Source: Arachidicoccus ginsenosidivorans (lineage in GTDB: Bacteria > Bacteroidota > Bacteroidia > Chitinophagales > Chitinophagaceae). From it: 64,000 nucleotides of DNA. This document shows positions 19,501 to 31,487 of this stretch, in pieces. The position numbers and the translations under genes were made by a program. The stretch spans positions 4,774,001 through 4,838,000 of the forward strand of contig NZ_CP042434.1 in NCBI RefSeq assembly GCF_007971385.1. Direction: 5' to 3'. Under the pieces are notes generated by a model. The model made no database searches. It worked only from the letters and a program-made list of their open reading frames with translations, and was not told the DNA's origin. Positions within the stretch are counted from its first letter, which is position 1; each line of letters begins with the position of its first letter.

Positions 19501-19748
19501 CCAGCGATGGCGGTGCTAGTTACAATGTGTGGCGCAAAACCTCTTTTGTGAGACTGGCCACCGTTTCACTGGCGTATAGTTTTCCAAAGGAGATGCTCAA
19601 AAAAGCACAGATCAAAGATTTACGGGTTTATTTTACTGTCAGAAACGCAGCCGTTTATGCACCTAACTGGGACTTCTGGGATCCTGAAATGTCTACGCCA
19701 GGCCCTTCTCCCAGAAATTATACACTAGGCGTAAATGTCACCTTATAA
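16549..19748 (+). CDS. SusC/RagA-family TonB-linked outer membrane transporter, one frameshift
   Basis: Two frames make one ~1066-residue protein. First part: signal peptide ending TFAAP, a carboxypeptidase-regulatory-like domain (VTDSSGIPISGASVLVKGT, residues ~65-83), a TonB plug and the SusC motif SVDVLKDASSVAVYGAKAA (~237-255). It stops at 17830-17832; the second frame (from 17823) continues NVGFAVRDESG through the barrel to NYTLGVNVTL. One extra T in the T6 run at 17814-17819 gives TDFFTMGMNVGF and restores one frame. It imports the ligand bound by the SusD gene 87 bases downstream. Nearby GH43 and GH51 genes suggest arabinose-containing oligosaccharides. Confidence 0.9.
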
Positions 19749-19835
19749 ATAAAAGGGGTTTTCAAATAGATACCTACACTTGGAAACCGTGTAAACCTGA
19801 TGGTTAAATTAACTTAAATAGTAAAAACAGATAAT

Positions 19836-21701
19836 ATGTTTACGATTCATTCAAATAAATATGCCTCCAAGGCACTATTACTTCTTAGTGTCACCTGGCT
19901 TTGCACAAGTAGTTGCAAAAAGGACTATCTGGATTCTAAGCCATTGTCCTTTTATACACCTTCCTCCACTTACAATACAGCTGAAGGCTTAAAAGGGGCA
20001 CTGGTTGCCTGTGAACGCAACCTTCGCTATAATTGGTCGGGTGATGGTGCACCAGAAATTACCCAGTTAACCTTTTCTGATATCGCCGTCGATGGTACGG
20101 ATGATAAATCGGGCCCCGCCCAGAATATGGATTTGCAGATTACGCCGGATGCCATTAACAGCTCCAATGATAATGCCGACCATAACCGGATCTTCTACTT
20201 CTGGCACCAGGGATATGCAGATATTAAATATGCCAATACCGTCATCACTTATATTGATGAGCCTAAATGGGATACCACTGACCAGACGCAACTAGCCACC
20301 AGAAATGATTTGTTGGGTCAGGCTTATTTTCACAGATCTTTTCGTTATTATGAATTGACCAATGAATTTGGGGATGTGCCTTGGGTAGGCAAGCTCTATA
20401 ATGAACCCAAATTAGATTTTCAAACTGTCGACAGGACTGTTATATTAAAACAGATCCAGTCGGATATGCAATTTGCGGTTAAATGGGTAACCGATGAAGG
20501 TAAAGCCAAGGGAGAAGTCACTAAAGGCGCCTGTCAGCATTTACTAGCCAAAATTGATTTGGCGTTGGGCGATTTTGATGGTGCGATTAAAGCGGCTACA
20601 GATTTAATTGATGGGGGCAACTATCATCTGATGACAGAACGTTTTGGTCAGGATGCCAGTGACGGCTCCAAAAACGTTATTTGGGATTTACATCAGAGTG
20701 GCAATAAAGATATTGCCGTCAATAAGGAAGCACTTATGCTGGTGATTGACAAACCGGATATGGATGGAAAATTTGATGGTGGAACGCAGATAATGCGTCA
20801 GACGCTGCCATATCTGGGCGGTGGTAAGATCAAAACACCTATGGGTAATAAAGGTCTTTCCGATAAGGTGGATATTCCATTTTCTTTTTCCGCTGTCACT
20901 GGTAGAGGGATTGGTAGATGCCGCCCAAGCTGGTATGCGGAAAAAGCCATCTGGGCAGATGCTGGCAATGATCTAAGACACGCTCCCGGAAATTGGATGA
21001 AAATGGAAGATTTTGTCTACAATGAACCCTCCTTAAAGGGGAAAGATCCCTATTATGGAAAAAATCTGCAGTTATATGAAGGCAATACGATCCTTTGTTC
21101 AGACACTTTAAGAGAATGGTTTGAGTTTCCTTTCTATAAACTCTATATTGCTGACGACATCAACACTCCTCCCAGAGGCGGTAACGGTGACTGGTATGTT
21201 TTCCGACTGGCTGAAACCTATCTGGTGCGGGCAGAGGCCTACTTCTGGAAAGGTGAATTGACCGAGGCAGCAGCAGATATTAATGTTGTCAGACAAAGGG
21301 CAAAAGCAACGCCAATTAAGGCCGCTGATGTCACCATCGCCACCATTTTGGATGAACGTGCCCGTGAGTTATATTATGAAGAAGAACGAAAGGTTGAACT
21401 GACGAGAATTGCTTATATATTTGCACAACTTGGTAAATCCTATAAAGGACACACTTATAGTAAGACTAGCTTTTCTACCAGCAATTTCTGGTATGACCGG
21501 GTGATGGAGTGTAATAATTTCTACAGGAATAATACCGTTACACCGCATGGAGATATGTATAAAATCAGTCCTTATCAAGTGCTTTGGCCTGTGCCACAAA
21601 GCGCTATTGACGCAAATACTGGTGCGCACATCAATCAGAATCAAGGCTATTCCGGGGCAGAGAATAATGTCGCTGCACTAACTTCGATCCCGACTGATTA
21701 A
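19836..21701 (+). CDS. SusD/RagB-family outer-surface lipoprotein
   Basis: 621 residues. Lipobox TSSC with the acylated cysteine at residue 27, then KKDYLDSKPLSF. SusD hallmarks: RNDLLGQAYFHRSFRYYELT (residues ~153-172), FRLAETYLVRAEAYF and DERARELYYEEERKVEL toward the C-terminus. It is paired with the SusC gene immediately upstream, 87 bases apart, and would bind glycan at the cell surface. Codon use is GC-richer than in the first SusCD pair, matching the rest of the window. A bidirectional terminator follows. Confidence 0.94.
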   Translation: MFTIHSNKYASKALLLLSVTWLCTSSCKKDYLDSKPLSFYTPSSTYNTAEGLKGALVACERNLRYNWSGDGAPEITQLTFSDIAVDGTDDKSGPAQNMDLQITPDAINSSNDNADHNRIFYFWHQGYADIKYANTVITYIDEPKWDTTDQTQLATRNDLLGQAYFHRSFRYYELTNEFGDVPWVGKLYNEPKLDFQTVDRTVILKQIQSDMQFAVKWVTDEGKAKGEVTKGACQHLLAKIDLALGDFDGAIKAATDLIDGGNYHLMTERFGQDASDGSKNVIWDLHQSGNKDIAVNKEALMLVIDKPDMDGKFDGGTQIMRQTLPYLGGGKIKTPMGNKGLSDKVDIPFSFSAVTGRGIGRCRPSWYAEKAIWADAGNDLRHAPGNWMKMEDFVYNEPSLKGKDPYYGKNLQLYEGNTILCSDTLREWFEFPFYKLYIADDINTPPRGGNGDWYVFRLAETYLVRAEAYFWKGELTEAAADINVVRQRAKATPIKAADVTIATILDERARELYYEEERKVELTRIAYIFAQLGKSYKGHTYSKTSFSTSNFWYDRVMECNNFYRNNTVTPHGDMYKISPYQVLWPVPQSAIDANTGAHINQNQGYSGAENNVAALTSIPTD

Positions 21702-21881
21702 TCTAAGCACTGACAAATATATATAACAAGTGCACATTTGAGTTGAGGTGTTTAAATACAGGTGTCATCCGTAGTGGCAAAGCATTAAGCCTGGCCTTGC
21801 GGATGACCCTTATACACTGGTTCGTTGTTGCATGGAAATGCTATAGAGAAATCCTGCAGTGAAATCCTACAGGATAATAGC

Positions 21882-21929
21882 ACAAAGGAGGTAAAAAGTA
21901 CCCATCTGGGATGCTTTTACCTCCTTTGT
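21882..21929. terminator. Bidirectional terminator between SusD and TamL genes
   Basis: Perfect 15-bp stem (acaaaggaggtaaaa 21882-21896 with ttttacctcctttgt 21915-21929). It lies between convergent genes; a T-rich stretch follows on the + strand. Confidence 0.85.
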
Positions 21930-21956
21930 ATTTTCTGTAAAAATGTCGGCCGTAGA

Positions 21957-24347
21957 CTAAAATGGATATCCTATGGCAATATTAAAAATCAGGTTGTCTT
22001 TGCGCCAGCTATTGCTGCCAAAATCAATCTGGTCAAATACCCATCTATCTCCCTTTGGCAACCAGGGTTTGCGAATCGGCATACCCAGATCAAGTCTCAA
22101 TATCAAAACTGTCAGGTCGAACCGCAACCCTACCCCAACGTCGGCTGCCATCTGATTTAAAAACTGCCCGTTAAATACGCCGCCCGGTTGACCGTCATTG
22201 GCGTTAAATAGCCAGATATTACCAAAGTCTGTAAACACAGCACCTTCCATAAAGCCAAATATATGTGGCCGGTATTCAACCGTTCCTTCTATTTTAATGT
22301 CCCCGGACTGATCAGGGAAAAAGTCGCTACCTGCATAGGCGTCCGCTACATTATAGGTGCCTGGACCCAATGAGCGTGCTCTAAAGCCCCTTAGGCTATT
22401 AGAACCGCCAATAAAAAATTGTTTGCTATAAGGCAGAATCGTAGAATTGCCATATGGAATACCGACACCTGCCATCAGCCGGGCTGCCAATTTACTTTTT
22501 CTGGAGATCCTTCTAAAATACCGGAATTCATTTTCAATTTTGACGTATTGGTTAAAAGGTTGCCCGAAAAGCTCTTTTATATGGCCCTTATCAGCGTTTG
22601 CGCCGCTGATTAAACCATATAAGTTGGCAGACAGATCTATGGCCGCATTATAATAATACGTGTTCCTTTTATAGCTCTGTGCCGTATTGGTTACTGTGTA
22701 GCTATAGCTGGGTCCAAAAGTAAATTGCTTGTCAATAACATGAGCCAGGGTCGGATTCTGGCTGTGTTTAACACTGTCAGCATAAGCGGCCGAGACCCCT
22801 GTTGGATTTACATACGTGATATTAATCAGGTTCAACTGATGGGAACGCTTTGCATTTTCCCGCCACTCATAGCCAAAAGAGCCGGTAAATGAGTTCAGGG
22901 TATATAATTTAACCCGCCTGTTGATCGAGTATCCGAGGGTCAGATTGGTGTGCGGGATATAGGCATTATCAGATTTAAAGTTAAAAGGGCTGATAAACCT
23001 GGGCCAGGTGATCCCTGTTTTAATCCCTCCCTGATAAACATTATTACCTTTGGTGCTGCCTCCCATCTGTAAGTCGGTGCTACCGAATAATCCGATGGTA
23101 AAAGCCTCGGCACCCTTAAAGGCATTTCTGTTTTTCCAGTTAATATTAATCTGTGAACCCATGAAATTGGCCGAAGTCGTTCTGCCCTGCAGTTCCAGTT
23201 GCAAAGACTTACCCTTATAAGGAGTCAGATAATAATATACATCCAGTTTGGCAGAATCCTCCTCATGCTGGACAAACTTGTTTTTGACAAATTTATAAGG
23301 GCCCAGGTTAATCATCCGGTTGATACTGTTATTATGGAGTTGACGGCTATAAGTATCACCGGGATGCAACAGTACCGTATTTTTAAAGGCATAGGGCTTA
23401 ATGGTATGATGGGGATCCACCACATTATACCAACCATAATGCTCCATGATAGACTTGTGTCGACCCGTGTCCCGGAGTGAATAACCAGGATAAATAAAAA
23501 TGCTGTCAATGGTATAAATCTTTCTGGCCCTATCGGGCGTCTCAGGCTTCACGATCATATCCATGTCCACCTGGTGCTTTCCCACAGTACTGTCTACTTT
23601 AACCAGTAGATTCTCCGGTGAAAAAAAGTAAAAACCTTTATTTTTCAACCGGTTATCAATACGTACCCGTTCATTTTTAATGTCATCCAGATTGTATTTT
23701 TTGCCCTTTCTTAATATGGATCTACGAGTGGCTTTATTAATGGCCGATCTCAAAGAGTCTTTGCCTTTGGGGAAGCTGACACTGGCTATATGATAAGACG
23801 GCCCGGCCAAAATATTGTATACTGCCGACCCTTTTTTGGCGGTTGTATCCAAACTGCCATTCACCCCCGCCTGAAAATAACTGTTATTTTGTAAATACCC
23901 CTGCAGCACCTCACTGTTTTTAGCCAGATTTACATCACTGACAAGCACCGGTGGTTCTCCAAATTTTTGATTCAGCCAGTGTTTGATACCCGTGGTTTTA
24001 TCTGTTTTTGTCTTATTATATATATAGAGTTTAATGCGCATGCCCAGAAATGAACTATTAGGCACCGGCCTTAGCAGTTCTTCCATTTGCTCTTTTAAAT
24101 CCTTGGATTCATTAGCAGTGATTTCAGGGGATTTCTCTATCTCTAGCTTACTACCTGTATACAGTTTCTGGCCATTTTGCAGATACCGGGTATTGCTGCA
24201 ACTGCTAAGGCAGTACATAAAACCTGTCGCCAACACTAAAACCAGCCAGCTGCTGTTTTTGCCACGGCTGCTGGACAGTAAATTAGTGCTGTATTGTTTT
24301 ATTTTTTCTACTACCATGACTGGCTTTCTTATCAAATTTTTACACAT
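21957..24347 (-). CDS. tamL: TamL: Omp85-family outer membrane lipoprotein
   Basis: 796 residues. N-terminal hydrophobic segment and lipobox CLSSC with lipid cysteine at residue 50, then NTRYL. The middle contains POTRA-like regions (residues ~100-380) and the C-terminal half an Omp85 beta-barrel with the lid-lock motif SLRGF (in FIGGSNSLRGFRARS). In Bacteroidota this lipoprotein version of TamA works with TamB, and TamB is encoded directly upstream here, 135 bases away on the same strand. Role: helping insert or assemble outer-membrane material. Start uncertain: ATG at 24347 or at residue 11 (24317). Confidence 0.88.
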   Translation of the reverse strand: MCKNLIRKPVMVVEKIKQYSTNLLSSSRGKNSSWLVLVLATGFMYCLSSCSNTRYLQNGQKLYTGSKLEIEKSPEITANESKDLKEQMEELLRPVPNSSFLGMRIKLYIYNKTKTDKTTGIKHWLNQKFGEPPVLVSDVNLAKNSEVLQGYLQNNSYFQAGVNGSLDTTAKKGSAVYNILAGPSYHIASVSFPKGKDSLRSAINKATRRSILRKGKKYNLDDIKNERVRIDNRLKNKGFYFFSPENLLVKVDSTVGKHQVDMDMIVKPETPDRARKIYTIDSIFIYPGYSLRDTGRHKSIMEHYGWYNVVDPHHTIKPYAFKNTVLLHPGDTYSRQLHNNSINRMINLGPYKFVKNKFVQHEEDSAKLDVYYYLTPYKGKSLQLELQGRTTSANFMGSQININWKNRNAFKGAEAFTIGLFGSTDLQMGGSTKGNNVYQGGIKTGITWPRFISPFNFKSDNAYIPHTNLTLGYSINRRVKLYTLNSFTGSFGYEWRENAKRSHQLNLINITYVNPTGVSAAYADSVKHSQNPTLAHVIDKQFTFGPSYSYTVTNTAQSYKRNTYYYNAAIDLSANLYGLISGANADKGHIKELFGQPFNQYVKIENEFRYFRRISRKSKLAARLMAGVGIPYGNSTILPYSKQFFIGGSNSLRGFRARSLGPGTYNVADAYAGSDFFPDQSGDIKIEGTVEYRPHIFGFMEGAVFTDFGNIWLFNANDGQPGGVFNGQFLNQMAADVGVGLRFDLTVLILRLDLGMPIRKPWLPKGDRWVFDQIDFGSNSWRKDNLIFNIAIGYPF

Positions 24348-24482
24348 TGAATTTCATTATCTGCTGCTCCCCCGCCTTGTTACCAAATTCATGCCCGGAC
24401 GGCTCCTAAATTGCTGTTGCTTTCGGGCTATGACTTTCGCTACACTTGCTGCTGCTACTTCTACCATTACTACTTCTACTAC

Positions 24483-27400
24483 TTACTGCTCCTCTTCTTT
24501 TTTGGCCTGAGCATCATGCTGATCTATTTGTTGCTGCACAGATTCAGCTTCCTCATCCTGTTTAGTTAAATCCTTTTCGCTTTTCTGCTCGCTTAGGGCA
24601 CTTTGCCTTTCGGCTGCTGCTGCACTGTCCTCAGCTGCTTTTTCTTTACGCCGACGCTCTCTAAATTTACGCCGCCACTCTTTTTGTTTTTTTGTCTTTC
24701 CTTTCATGATCTCGCGGAACTTATCATAATCCAGTGTCATGGAAAACGCTACGCCGGTTTCTATGACCTGTCCCTGAATTACGATAAAATGATCATTGCG
24801 ATAGGCCCTTAACAGATAACGTCCATCCCGGCTGAGTTTATAGCCAATGGAGACATTGCCTGCAATACTGGTCGCCTTCTCTCCCGCCTGGGCGCCCTCC
24901 AGATTAAAATTATTACCCACACTGACAGTCAGCCGGTCATTTAAAAAATTCTTGGAAACCCCCACATTTAAATCCGTTCTATTGGTGGCCGTGCCGGAAG
25001 AATAATCCTCCCCAGAAGTCAGACCAAAGTCCAGGTCTACCCCACTGATTAAATTATCTGCGAGTCTGTTCAACTGGTCAGAGAGTAGCGAAGATACGCT
25101 ACTTCTCAGCGCACCTTCCACTGTCTGGCCTTCCACCATGCTTTGCAACGGATTATCGCCGATAAAATGACCGAGCACCAGTACACCTAGTACCTGTTTA
25201 TTCATTTCATTGGGGTCGGTTCTTATCTGAGCCAGGCGCGTGTTTACCGCACCGGTAACTTCGCTGGATACATTCACCTTAGAGTTATCATCGGGCAGGG
25301 TAATATCAAAGGAAAGTTCCGGCTTGAGTAGTTCGCCTTTCATCATCAAATCTACTTCAAAGGGAAGTTTCTGTTTAAACTGCACCGTGTTTTCAGTACC
25401 TGTAAGCTGGTTTTCCACCAAATCCAGCGGCGGAACATTGGCTATATAAACTGCCGTCAGATCCACATTGGCACTGGTAGGATCGCCTGTCCAAATAATT
25501 GTGCTGCCCTTTTTGAATTTAAAATTTCTTTTCACAGTGGCATAGGACAGATTATAAGACCCATCGTTTACCTCATAGGTACCTGTAAGACTGGTCTTGC
25601 CACTGGGGTCTATACCACCGTTTAAATGTGCCTCTCCTCTTAGTTTCACCATATCTCCGTTGCGCTCATCTAGTACAATAGAAAACAAAGCATTTTTATC
25701 TACATTAATTGTAGCGGAGATATCCATTCCCTGAACTGCCGTATTTCTAAGTGAATCCAGCTGGTTTTCTATCATAATTGAATCCAGGTTAGGCTGCCTG
25801 TTCTTTTTGACAAACTGTACCACCCCTTCTCTTTCTTCGACCGATGGATCAGCGCTGGGCACCACAATGGTCAAATCTGTTTTATCTCGCACTCCCAGTG
25901 TGCCATCCACTACCGGCGCCATCATATTGCCCCCGATATTCATCCGGGCATCCATATAAAGCTTGCCGTAATAAAGCGGATTGTCTGCTTTTGTACTATT
26001 AATGACCTGAAAATCCCGGGCATTGATTTTCAGACCAAAGCCATAATCCAGGTAATTGGTCGTTTTAATGCGTCCATCCACCGTCAAACGGTTTTTTTGC
26101 TGGTCCAAAATATGCACCTTATCAAACAAAATTCCCTGCTCATCAAAGCCTACCTTTTCATCGGGCATGGTAAAGGGAGCATTTAGCATGGCTACATTAA
26201 AAGCTGCCTGGTTAAAATGCAATGTCCCGTTGATTTTCGGCAGGTCTGTTGTTCCCTGGATGCGCAACTTACCGTCCAGGCTGCCACTCATATTCTTAAG
26301 ATAGCCCAGTGTCAGCCCTTCAATGGATTTAAGTGCCAGCTTTTGCATATTCAGCTCAAAATCCATTTTGCTTTCAGGGTCAGTATAATAGGCGCCAGTT
26401 AAATCTACCTGATTGCCCTCCCGGTAATAGCTATATGGGTCTGATACTTGCCTGCTACCTTATTGTCAATATCAAGCTGAATATTCCCGATGGTATCGGT
26501 TTTAAAGTTCAGATCCTGGATTTTAACACCTGCTGTTAAAAGCGGGCTGCTCATCACTGAATCAACCGTTGCCTGGCCACTGATAAGGCCGCCTATCTGG
26601 ATGGAATCCTGATTTACAATTTTGGTTAAGGTCTCGATTTTAAAGTCCTTAAAATTGATTTTTAACGGGGCGCCTCCATTTTCAGGCTCGCTTTGTACGC
26701 TAAGCTCCTGCCCCTGATCCGAAATCCTGAAATTATGGATCATAAGTCCAGTTGAATCGTATTGGATAAAATTATCGGAGGCTACCTTCCAGGGGGTATA
26801 ATCCAGTAACAGACTATCGGGCAATAATTTCAGCTGGAGCTGACTCCCTTTAACGGTGGCTAACGCACCTAGTTTATAATAATCTTTACCGGCAACGTCG
26901 TGGACATTTAATATACTGGAGAGCTGATTGTTTTTAACACTTCCGGTAAGGCTGGGTTCATGCAGTTGCACCATATCTCCTACCGCAATATGCTTAAATC
27001 CGGCTTTATAGGATAATTGGCTTTTGTCACCATGGATAGCAATGCCACCTTTAGTTAGCGTGTCTGTGCTATAGACAATAGCAGGTAGGGTGCCTTTAAT
27101 ATCCAGGGCCGGTGTTTTGTTGTCAAAATGACCCGCCAGGTGAATGGTATCCAATTGTTTTAAATCTGGTACAAAACCCGCAATTAAAGGCGTTTTAAAA
27201 ATGGTTGCTTTAAAATCAACTCGCTGATAATCCGTGGAATCGAGCGCCGGCTGATGGTCTTTTAGTTCATTTTCGGGTTTGCTCTCCTTATTTACCGCTG
27301 TTCGGGGATGGCGTCTGTGCCTGGTGGCTAAGGCACTGCTATCTAAAGCCTTAGTGGCCGCCGGCAGCGCAGGCAGGCTGTCTACCGCTATATAATGATT

Positions 27401-29869
27401 AAAAAGATCCTGCAGTGCCGGAGCCAGTTTGGTTAATTTATATTGACCGTGCATGGAGGCGACCAGCCCAAGGCTTGCCGCGTCCAGTAGCATGCTGCTT
27501 GAATCTTTGGTGGCCGTTGAGATAAAACGGATACTATCTGCCTGTAGACGCTTTTGACCGGAGACCAGCAGGAGATTGTTGATGTTCAGCTGCCCGTTTA
27601 AAGAATCCGGATCAGCGCTGGCAAAATTTGCCTGCACATTTGTATGCAGTTTTAAGGTGTCGGTTGTTAAATGCAGCTGATTAAAATCAGCACTGTCTAA
27701 TTGAAGATCAAGATGTGCAACAGGCGCACCTCCGCTCAAATCTGCATCCGCTATAAGATTAAAATGCAGGTTCGGGTCCGGCAGGTTCGCCTCAAGTTTA
27801 TATTTGCCTTGATCGGCCACCGCCTTAAAATTAAGGTTCTGATAGGTATATCCTTTTAGTCCCAGTTGATTAATTACACCGTTTAAGGCCAGGCTAGCCT
27901 TTTTGGGATTAAAGCTCTTGCCTTTTAGATCCGTATGTAAAGTGAGCTTGCCTACCATATCCTGCATGCCGGCCATTTTACCGATATCAAGACTAGTTGT
28001 TGTGAGGTTGCCCTGGTAGGTTTCCTGATCGGGGTGTCGCATATCAATGGCGCCATCAAAATTAGCGTTACCATCACTGGTATTTAAAGCTAACCTTGTA
28101 TTAAAGCGGTCCATTGTTCCTTTAAAGGTGCCGTTTGCACTAAGGCTTGCGGGTAGCTGATATCCCTCTGGCATTACATCCGCGGGCATCATTTTCAAAA
28201 TATCACCTCCTGTTGTCTGTAACTCAGACAAAACGAGGTCCATATAAGTCTTATTGGGATCGGGCAGACCTGTGAGATGGCCGGAGGCTTTCAGGCTAGT
28301 ATTTCCCAGTCCGCTGATGGCAAGTGTCGGTATATTTAAGTCACCCACTTTTCCTTCTAATTTTGCTTTTAATTTGACGACACTTGATCCGAAATTTGTA
28401 ATGGCCGGATAGGCTTTTAAAAATGGGGCGACCATCAGGATATCTTTGACGGCGATGGTGCTTCCGTCAATATCCGCATGGAGGCCTAAAAGCGCAGGAT
28501 TTGCTGCTACCGCGTCGATGGAGGGGTAAGTAATGGCTAATTGACGCTGCAAAATACTGCCTGGTAATTTGAGATAGAATTTTTTAAGCCAGGCGCCTTT
28601 TGGGCCATAGAAAAACAGGCCACTCAGACTATCTACCGTAAAGCCGCTTTTATCTGTAAAACTGAGTTGCTGGAGTGAACCTTGCATGGAGTCAGTGGCA
28701 AAATAGAAGTCCTCCATTCGGGCATTGATATGTTGTAAGTCCATATGGCCATAATCCAGCCCTTCTTTTTCAGCAGGCATATCCTGATTGTCAAAACGTA
28801 CATGGTTATCACTCAGTACTAGTTTGTTGAGGGTAACAGACCAGGGTTGCTCAATGGTGGTGGCCGGTGTAATCAAGGTGTCGATATGCCTGGCTGTCTC
28901 GCTAACTACTTTGGTCACTGTTTTTGGACTCCGCATTACAAGTGCAGCGCTGGTCGTGTCCAGCAGAATCTGCCGGATGCCGATTTTTTGTTTAGGCAGA
29001 TCTATTTTATCAAATTGAACCAAAAGACGCCCAAGGTCAATGCCTGCATCCATTTCCAGGGACTGATAACTTAACCCGATTTTTGACAAATCTACCGTAC
29101 CAATAGACAGGGACATGTTCAGTGGTGTGGTCGCTGTATCTGCCTGAGGCGAAGCCTCGCTGAGGGCCAATTGCCGAATGGATGCCTGTACATTACTTAG
29201 ATGCGTTTGGGGAATGGCAAAATCCATTTTATCAAGGTCAAATCGCGATACTTTGGTGTCAAAATGTCCCAGATAGAGACTAACATAATTCTGATCCACC
29301 GAATCATTATAGACTAGTCTGATCCGGTCCAGACTGATTTTGTCCAGATCGATGGCAAAGCTGCTGGAAGACTCAGTTGTATCGGTAGATGTGGCCGTGG
29401 AATCTGCAAATGCAGCGATGATATAATCAAAATTGTAAACACTGTCTTTGGTGCGATCAATTTTAGCCGTAACCCCTTGCCATTGGATCTGGTCGATCAC
29501 TAGTCTTTTGCTAAAGAGTTTCCATAGGTTCATCCTGGCTTCCAGATCCTGACTAAAGAGTAAAGTGTCCTTTTTCTGGTCTTCCAGGTAAACTTTTTTA
29601 ACCGATAAAGTAGTCGGGAAGTTTAGGTAAATAGAACCAATCTCTACTTTGGTTCCCAGTTTATGCTCCAGGTAGGTTACTGTTTTTTTACGGATATAAT
29701 TCTGTACAGAAGGGACTTGCAGTAGTAATATAACCAAGACCAGAATCACAATAATGGATCCCACTACCCATAGTAAGGTCTTGAGTGCTATTTTAAGGGT
29801 TTTTGTCAAAAAGTAATTTTGCTGTAAAGGTAATTTATAGGGGCGGGTTAACAAGGATTTAGGGGACAT
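24483..29869 (-). CDS. tamB: TamB/DUF490-family inner membrane-anchored envelope protein, one frameshift
   Basis: Two frames make one ~1795-residue protein. It has an N-terminal membrane anchor (ALKTLLWVVGSIIVILVLV, residues ~29-47), a very long beta-helical AsmA/TamB-like body with many repeats of the type VDLSKIGLSYQ, and the DUF490 C-terminal domain in the second frame (VNVSSEVTGAVNTRLAQIRT, LGVLVLGHFIGDNPL). The tail is highly charged (EKAAEDSAAAAERQ, DQHDAQAKKEEEQ). The first frame ends at 26405; adding a base to the CCC at 26420-26422 (GGG on the coding strand) gives ITGEGNQVDLTGAYYTDP, joining both halves. TamB bridges the periplasm and works with the Omp85 protein encoded next. Confidence 0.88.
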
Positions 29870-30129
29870 TTAAGGATTACAACTTCCCTTTTGTCAAACC
29901 TGGCTTTTTTTAGGACAGATTGGGCAATTATCTCTACAAATTGCCGGTTAAACAAACCCGCCTTCCTCATCTGACGTGACTAGCGCAGGACAAGTTTTGA
30001 TCATCTAAGCCCGTCATGACTACTTTGTGTCAGCTTTGTTAACAAAAATAAATAAAATAAGCGCGCTGTCTGATTTTTTTCCAGAGCGCATCAGCCGGTA
30101 CAGCATTAAATCTAATCAGCCTACTGTTG

Positions 30130-31299
30130 CTATTTCTCCCACTGCTTTTCCTTAGTGACAAGTAGTGGATGGACACTGCTAAAGTCCATCTGTATTTTGT
30201 CCGGCTGCCCTGCATTTATATTTTGCGTAAAGGCAAAACCGATCAGAAAAGTCTTGCGCGGTCCGACGCTTTGAGGGCCATTATGGGCGTGAAAAACGTA
30301 ATAAAACTGACCGTTTTTGTCCTGAAAGACATCTCCATGTCCTGTGCCGTTCAGCCCGGTTAGGCTGCGTGATATCAGCGGGCTGTCTGTAGATTTGACC
30401 CAGGGCCCAACAGGAGATTTAGAGGTGGCATATCCTACTGCATAATCCACGTTTCTGAAATCATTGGCACTGTAGAAAAGATAATAATACCCGTTATGGT
30501 ATAGCACTGTTGGACCTTCTGTAACTGGCCAGCTGGAACCTGCGGTATTCTCCCAGTGCGCTGTAGCGTGTATGCAAGGCCTTTCAGTGCCTTTTTGCAC
30601 CAGGATGCTTCCCTCGTGATCCAGTTTAAGTTCACTGACATAAATATTATTGCCTTTATCCAGCTTGACATAATAAATATAGTGCTTGCCAGTTACCGGA
30701 TCCGTAAAAATAAAGGGATCTATATGCTTAAAGCCGTCTGTAAATAGTTTGGTAAAGCCATTGCCTGTTTTGCTGGTTTGGGAATCGGTATTTTGTGTCT
30801 TTTGGGTAAATGGGCCTTTAATGCCATTTATTGACGCAGCAATGGCGATCTGTTCATTAGCAGTGTAAGCCATCAGGACCTTTTTTGGAGCGGCTTTGTT
30901 TTTACCAGTGCCAGGAGGCAACAGTAGTTGTGGCGCCCAAAAACCTTTATTGCCAAAACTTTGAGCGCTATCCAGCACAAGATAGTTCGGTTGATTGGGC
31001 ATAGTTACCCGGTGCCAATGGAGCAAATCCTTGGATGCAAAGGCCTTAAATCCCCGGGATACGCTGTGATCCCCGGAGGTGCCGATTAAATAATATTTAC
31101 CGCCATAAGGGAAAATAGTCGGATCGGCGATGGTAAGGGTATCGCCAGGTTCTTTTTGTTGCACCTTAGCCTTTTGAGATAAAATCACCTCCGCTGATCC
31201 CGGTGTATTGAAATGGTCAGTGGAAGCCATACTATCCATTGGCAGGGCGCCTAAAGTTAGTATGGATACTACAAGAAAACGGGCAGTTTTAATTGCCAT
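30130..31299 (-). CDS. GH43-family arabinosidase/xylosidase-like enzyme
   Basis: 389 residues with a signal peptide (residues 1-26). Five-bladed beta-propeller glycoside hydrolase of family 43: catalytic base Asp59 in TIADPTIF, pKa-modulating Asp194 in KHIDPFIF, and catalytic acid Glu261 in VTEGPTVL. It would hydrolyse alpha-L-arabinofuranosyl or beta-xylosyl linkages of plant polysaccharides in the periplasm or at the surface; the exact specificity cannot be read. It is on the same strand as the GH51 gene upstream, separated by a small cytosolic gene, and both may serve the SusCD locus at 16.5-21.7 kb. Confidence 0.9.
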   Translation of the reverse strand: MAIKTARFLVVSILTLGALPMDSMASTDHFNTPGSAEVILSQKAKVQQKEPGDTLTIADPTIFPYGGKYYLIGTSGDHSVSRGFKAFASKDLLHWHRVTMPNQPNYLVLDSAQSFGNKGFWAPQLLLPPGTGKNKAAPKKVLMAYTANEQIAIAASINGIKGPFTQKTQNTDSQTSKTGNGFTKLFTDGFKHIDPFIFTDPVTGKHYIYYVKLDKGNNIYVSELKLDHEGSILVQKGTERPCIHATAHWENTAGSSWPVTEGPTVLYHNGYYYLFYSANDFRNVDYAVGYATSKSPVGPWVKSTDSPLISRSLTGLNGTGHGDVFQDKNGQFYYVFHAHNGPQSVGPRKTFLIGFAFTQNINAGQPDKIQMDFSSVHPLLVTKEKQWEK

Positions 31300-31487
31300 A
31301 GGAATATATTTATGATTTAGTCTGTTGGATCAATAATTTATCAACTTGTTTAATCTAGTGTACACAACTGGATAAGCCACTTTGATTTTGCGCTGGCCAA
31401 ATATACTTTATTTGCCGGAAAAAACGGGGAACAACCAGTTTGCAGTTAGCGGTTACTTACTTACTTAATTAATTTAGTAATTTTATC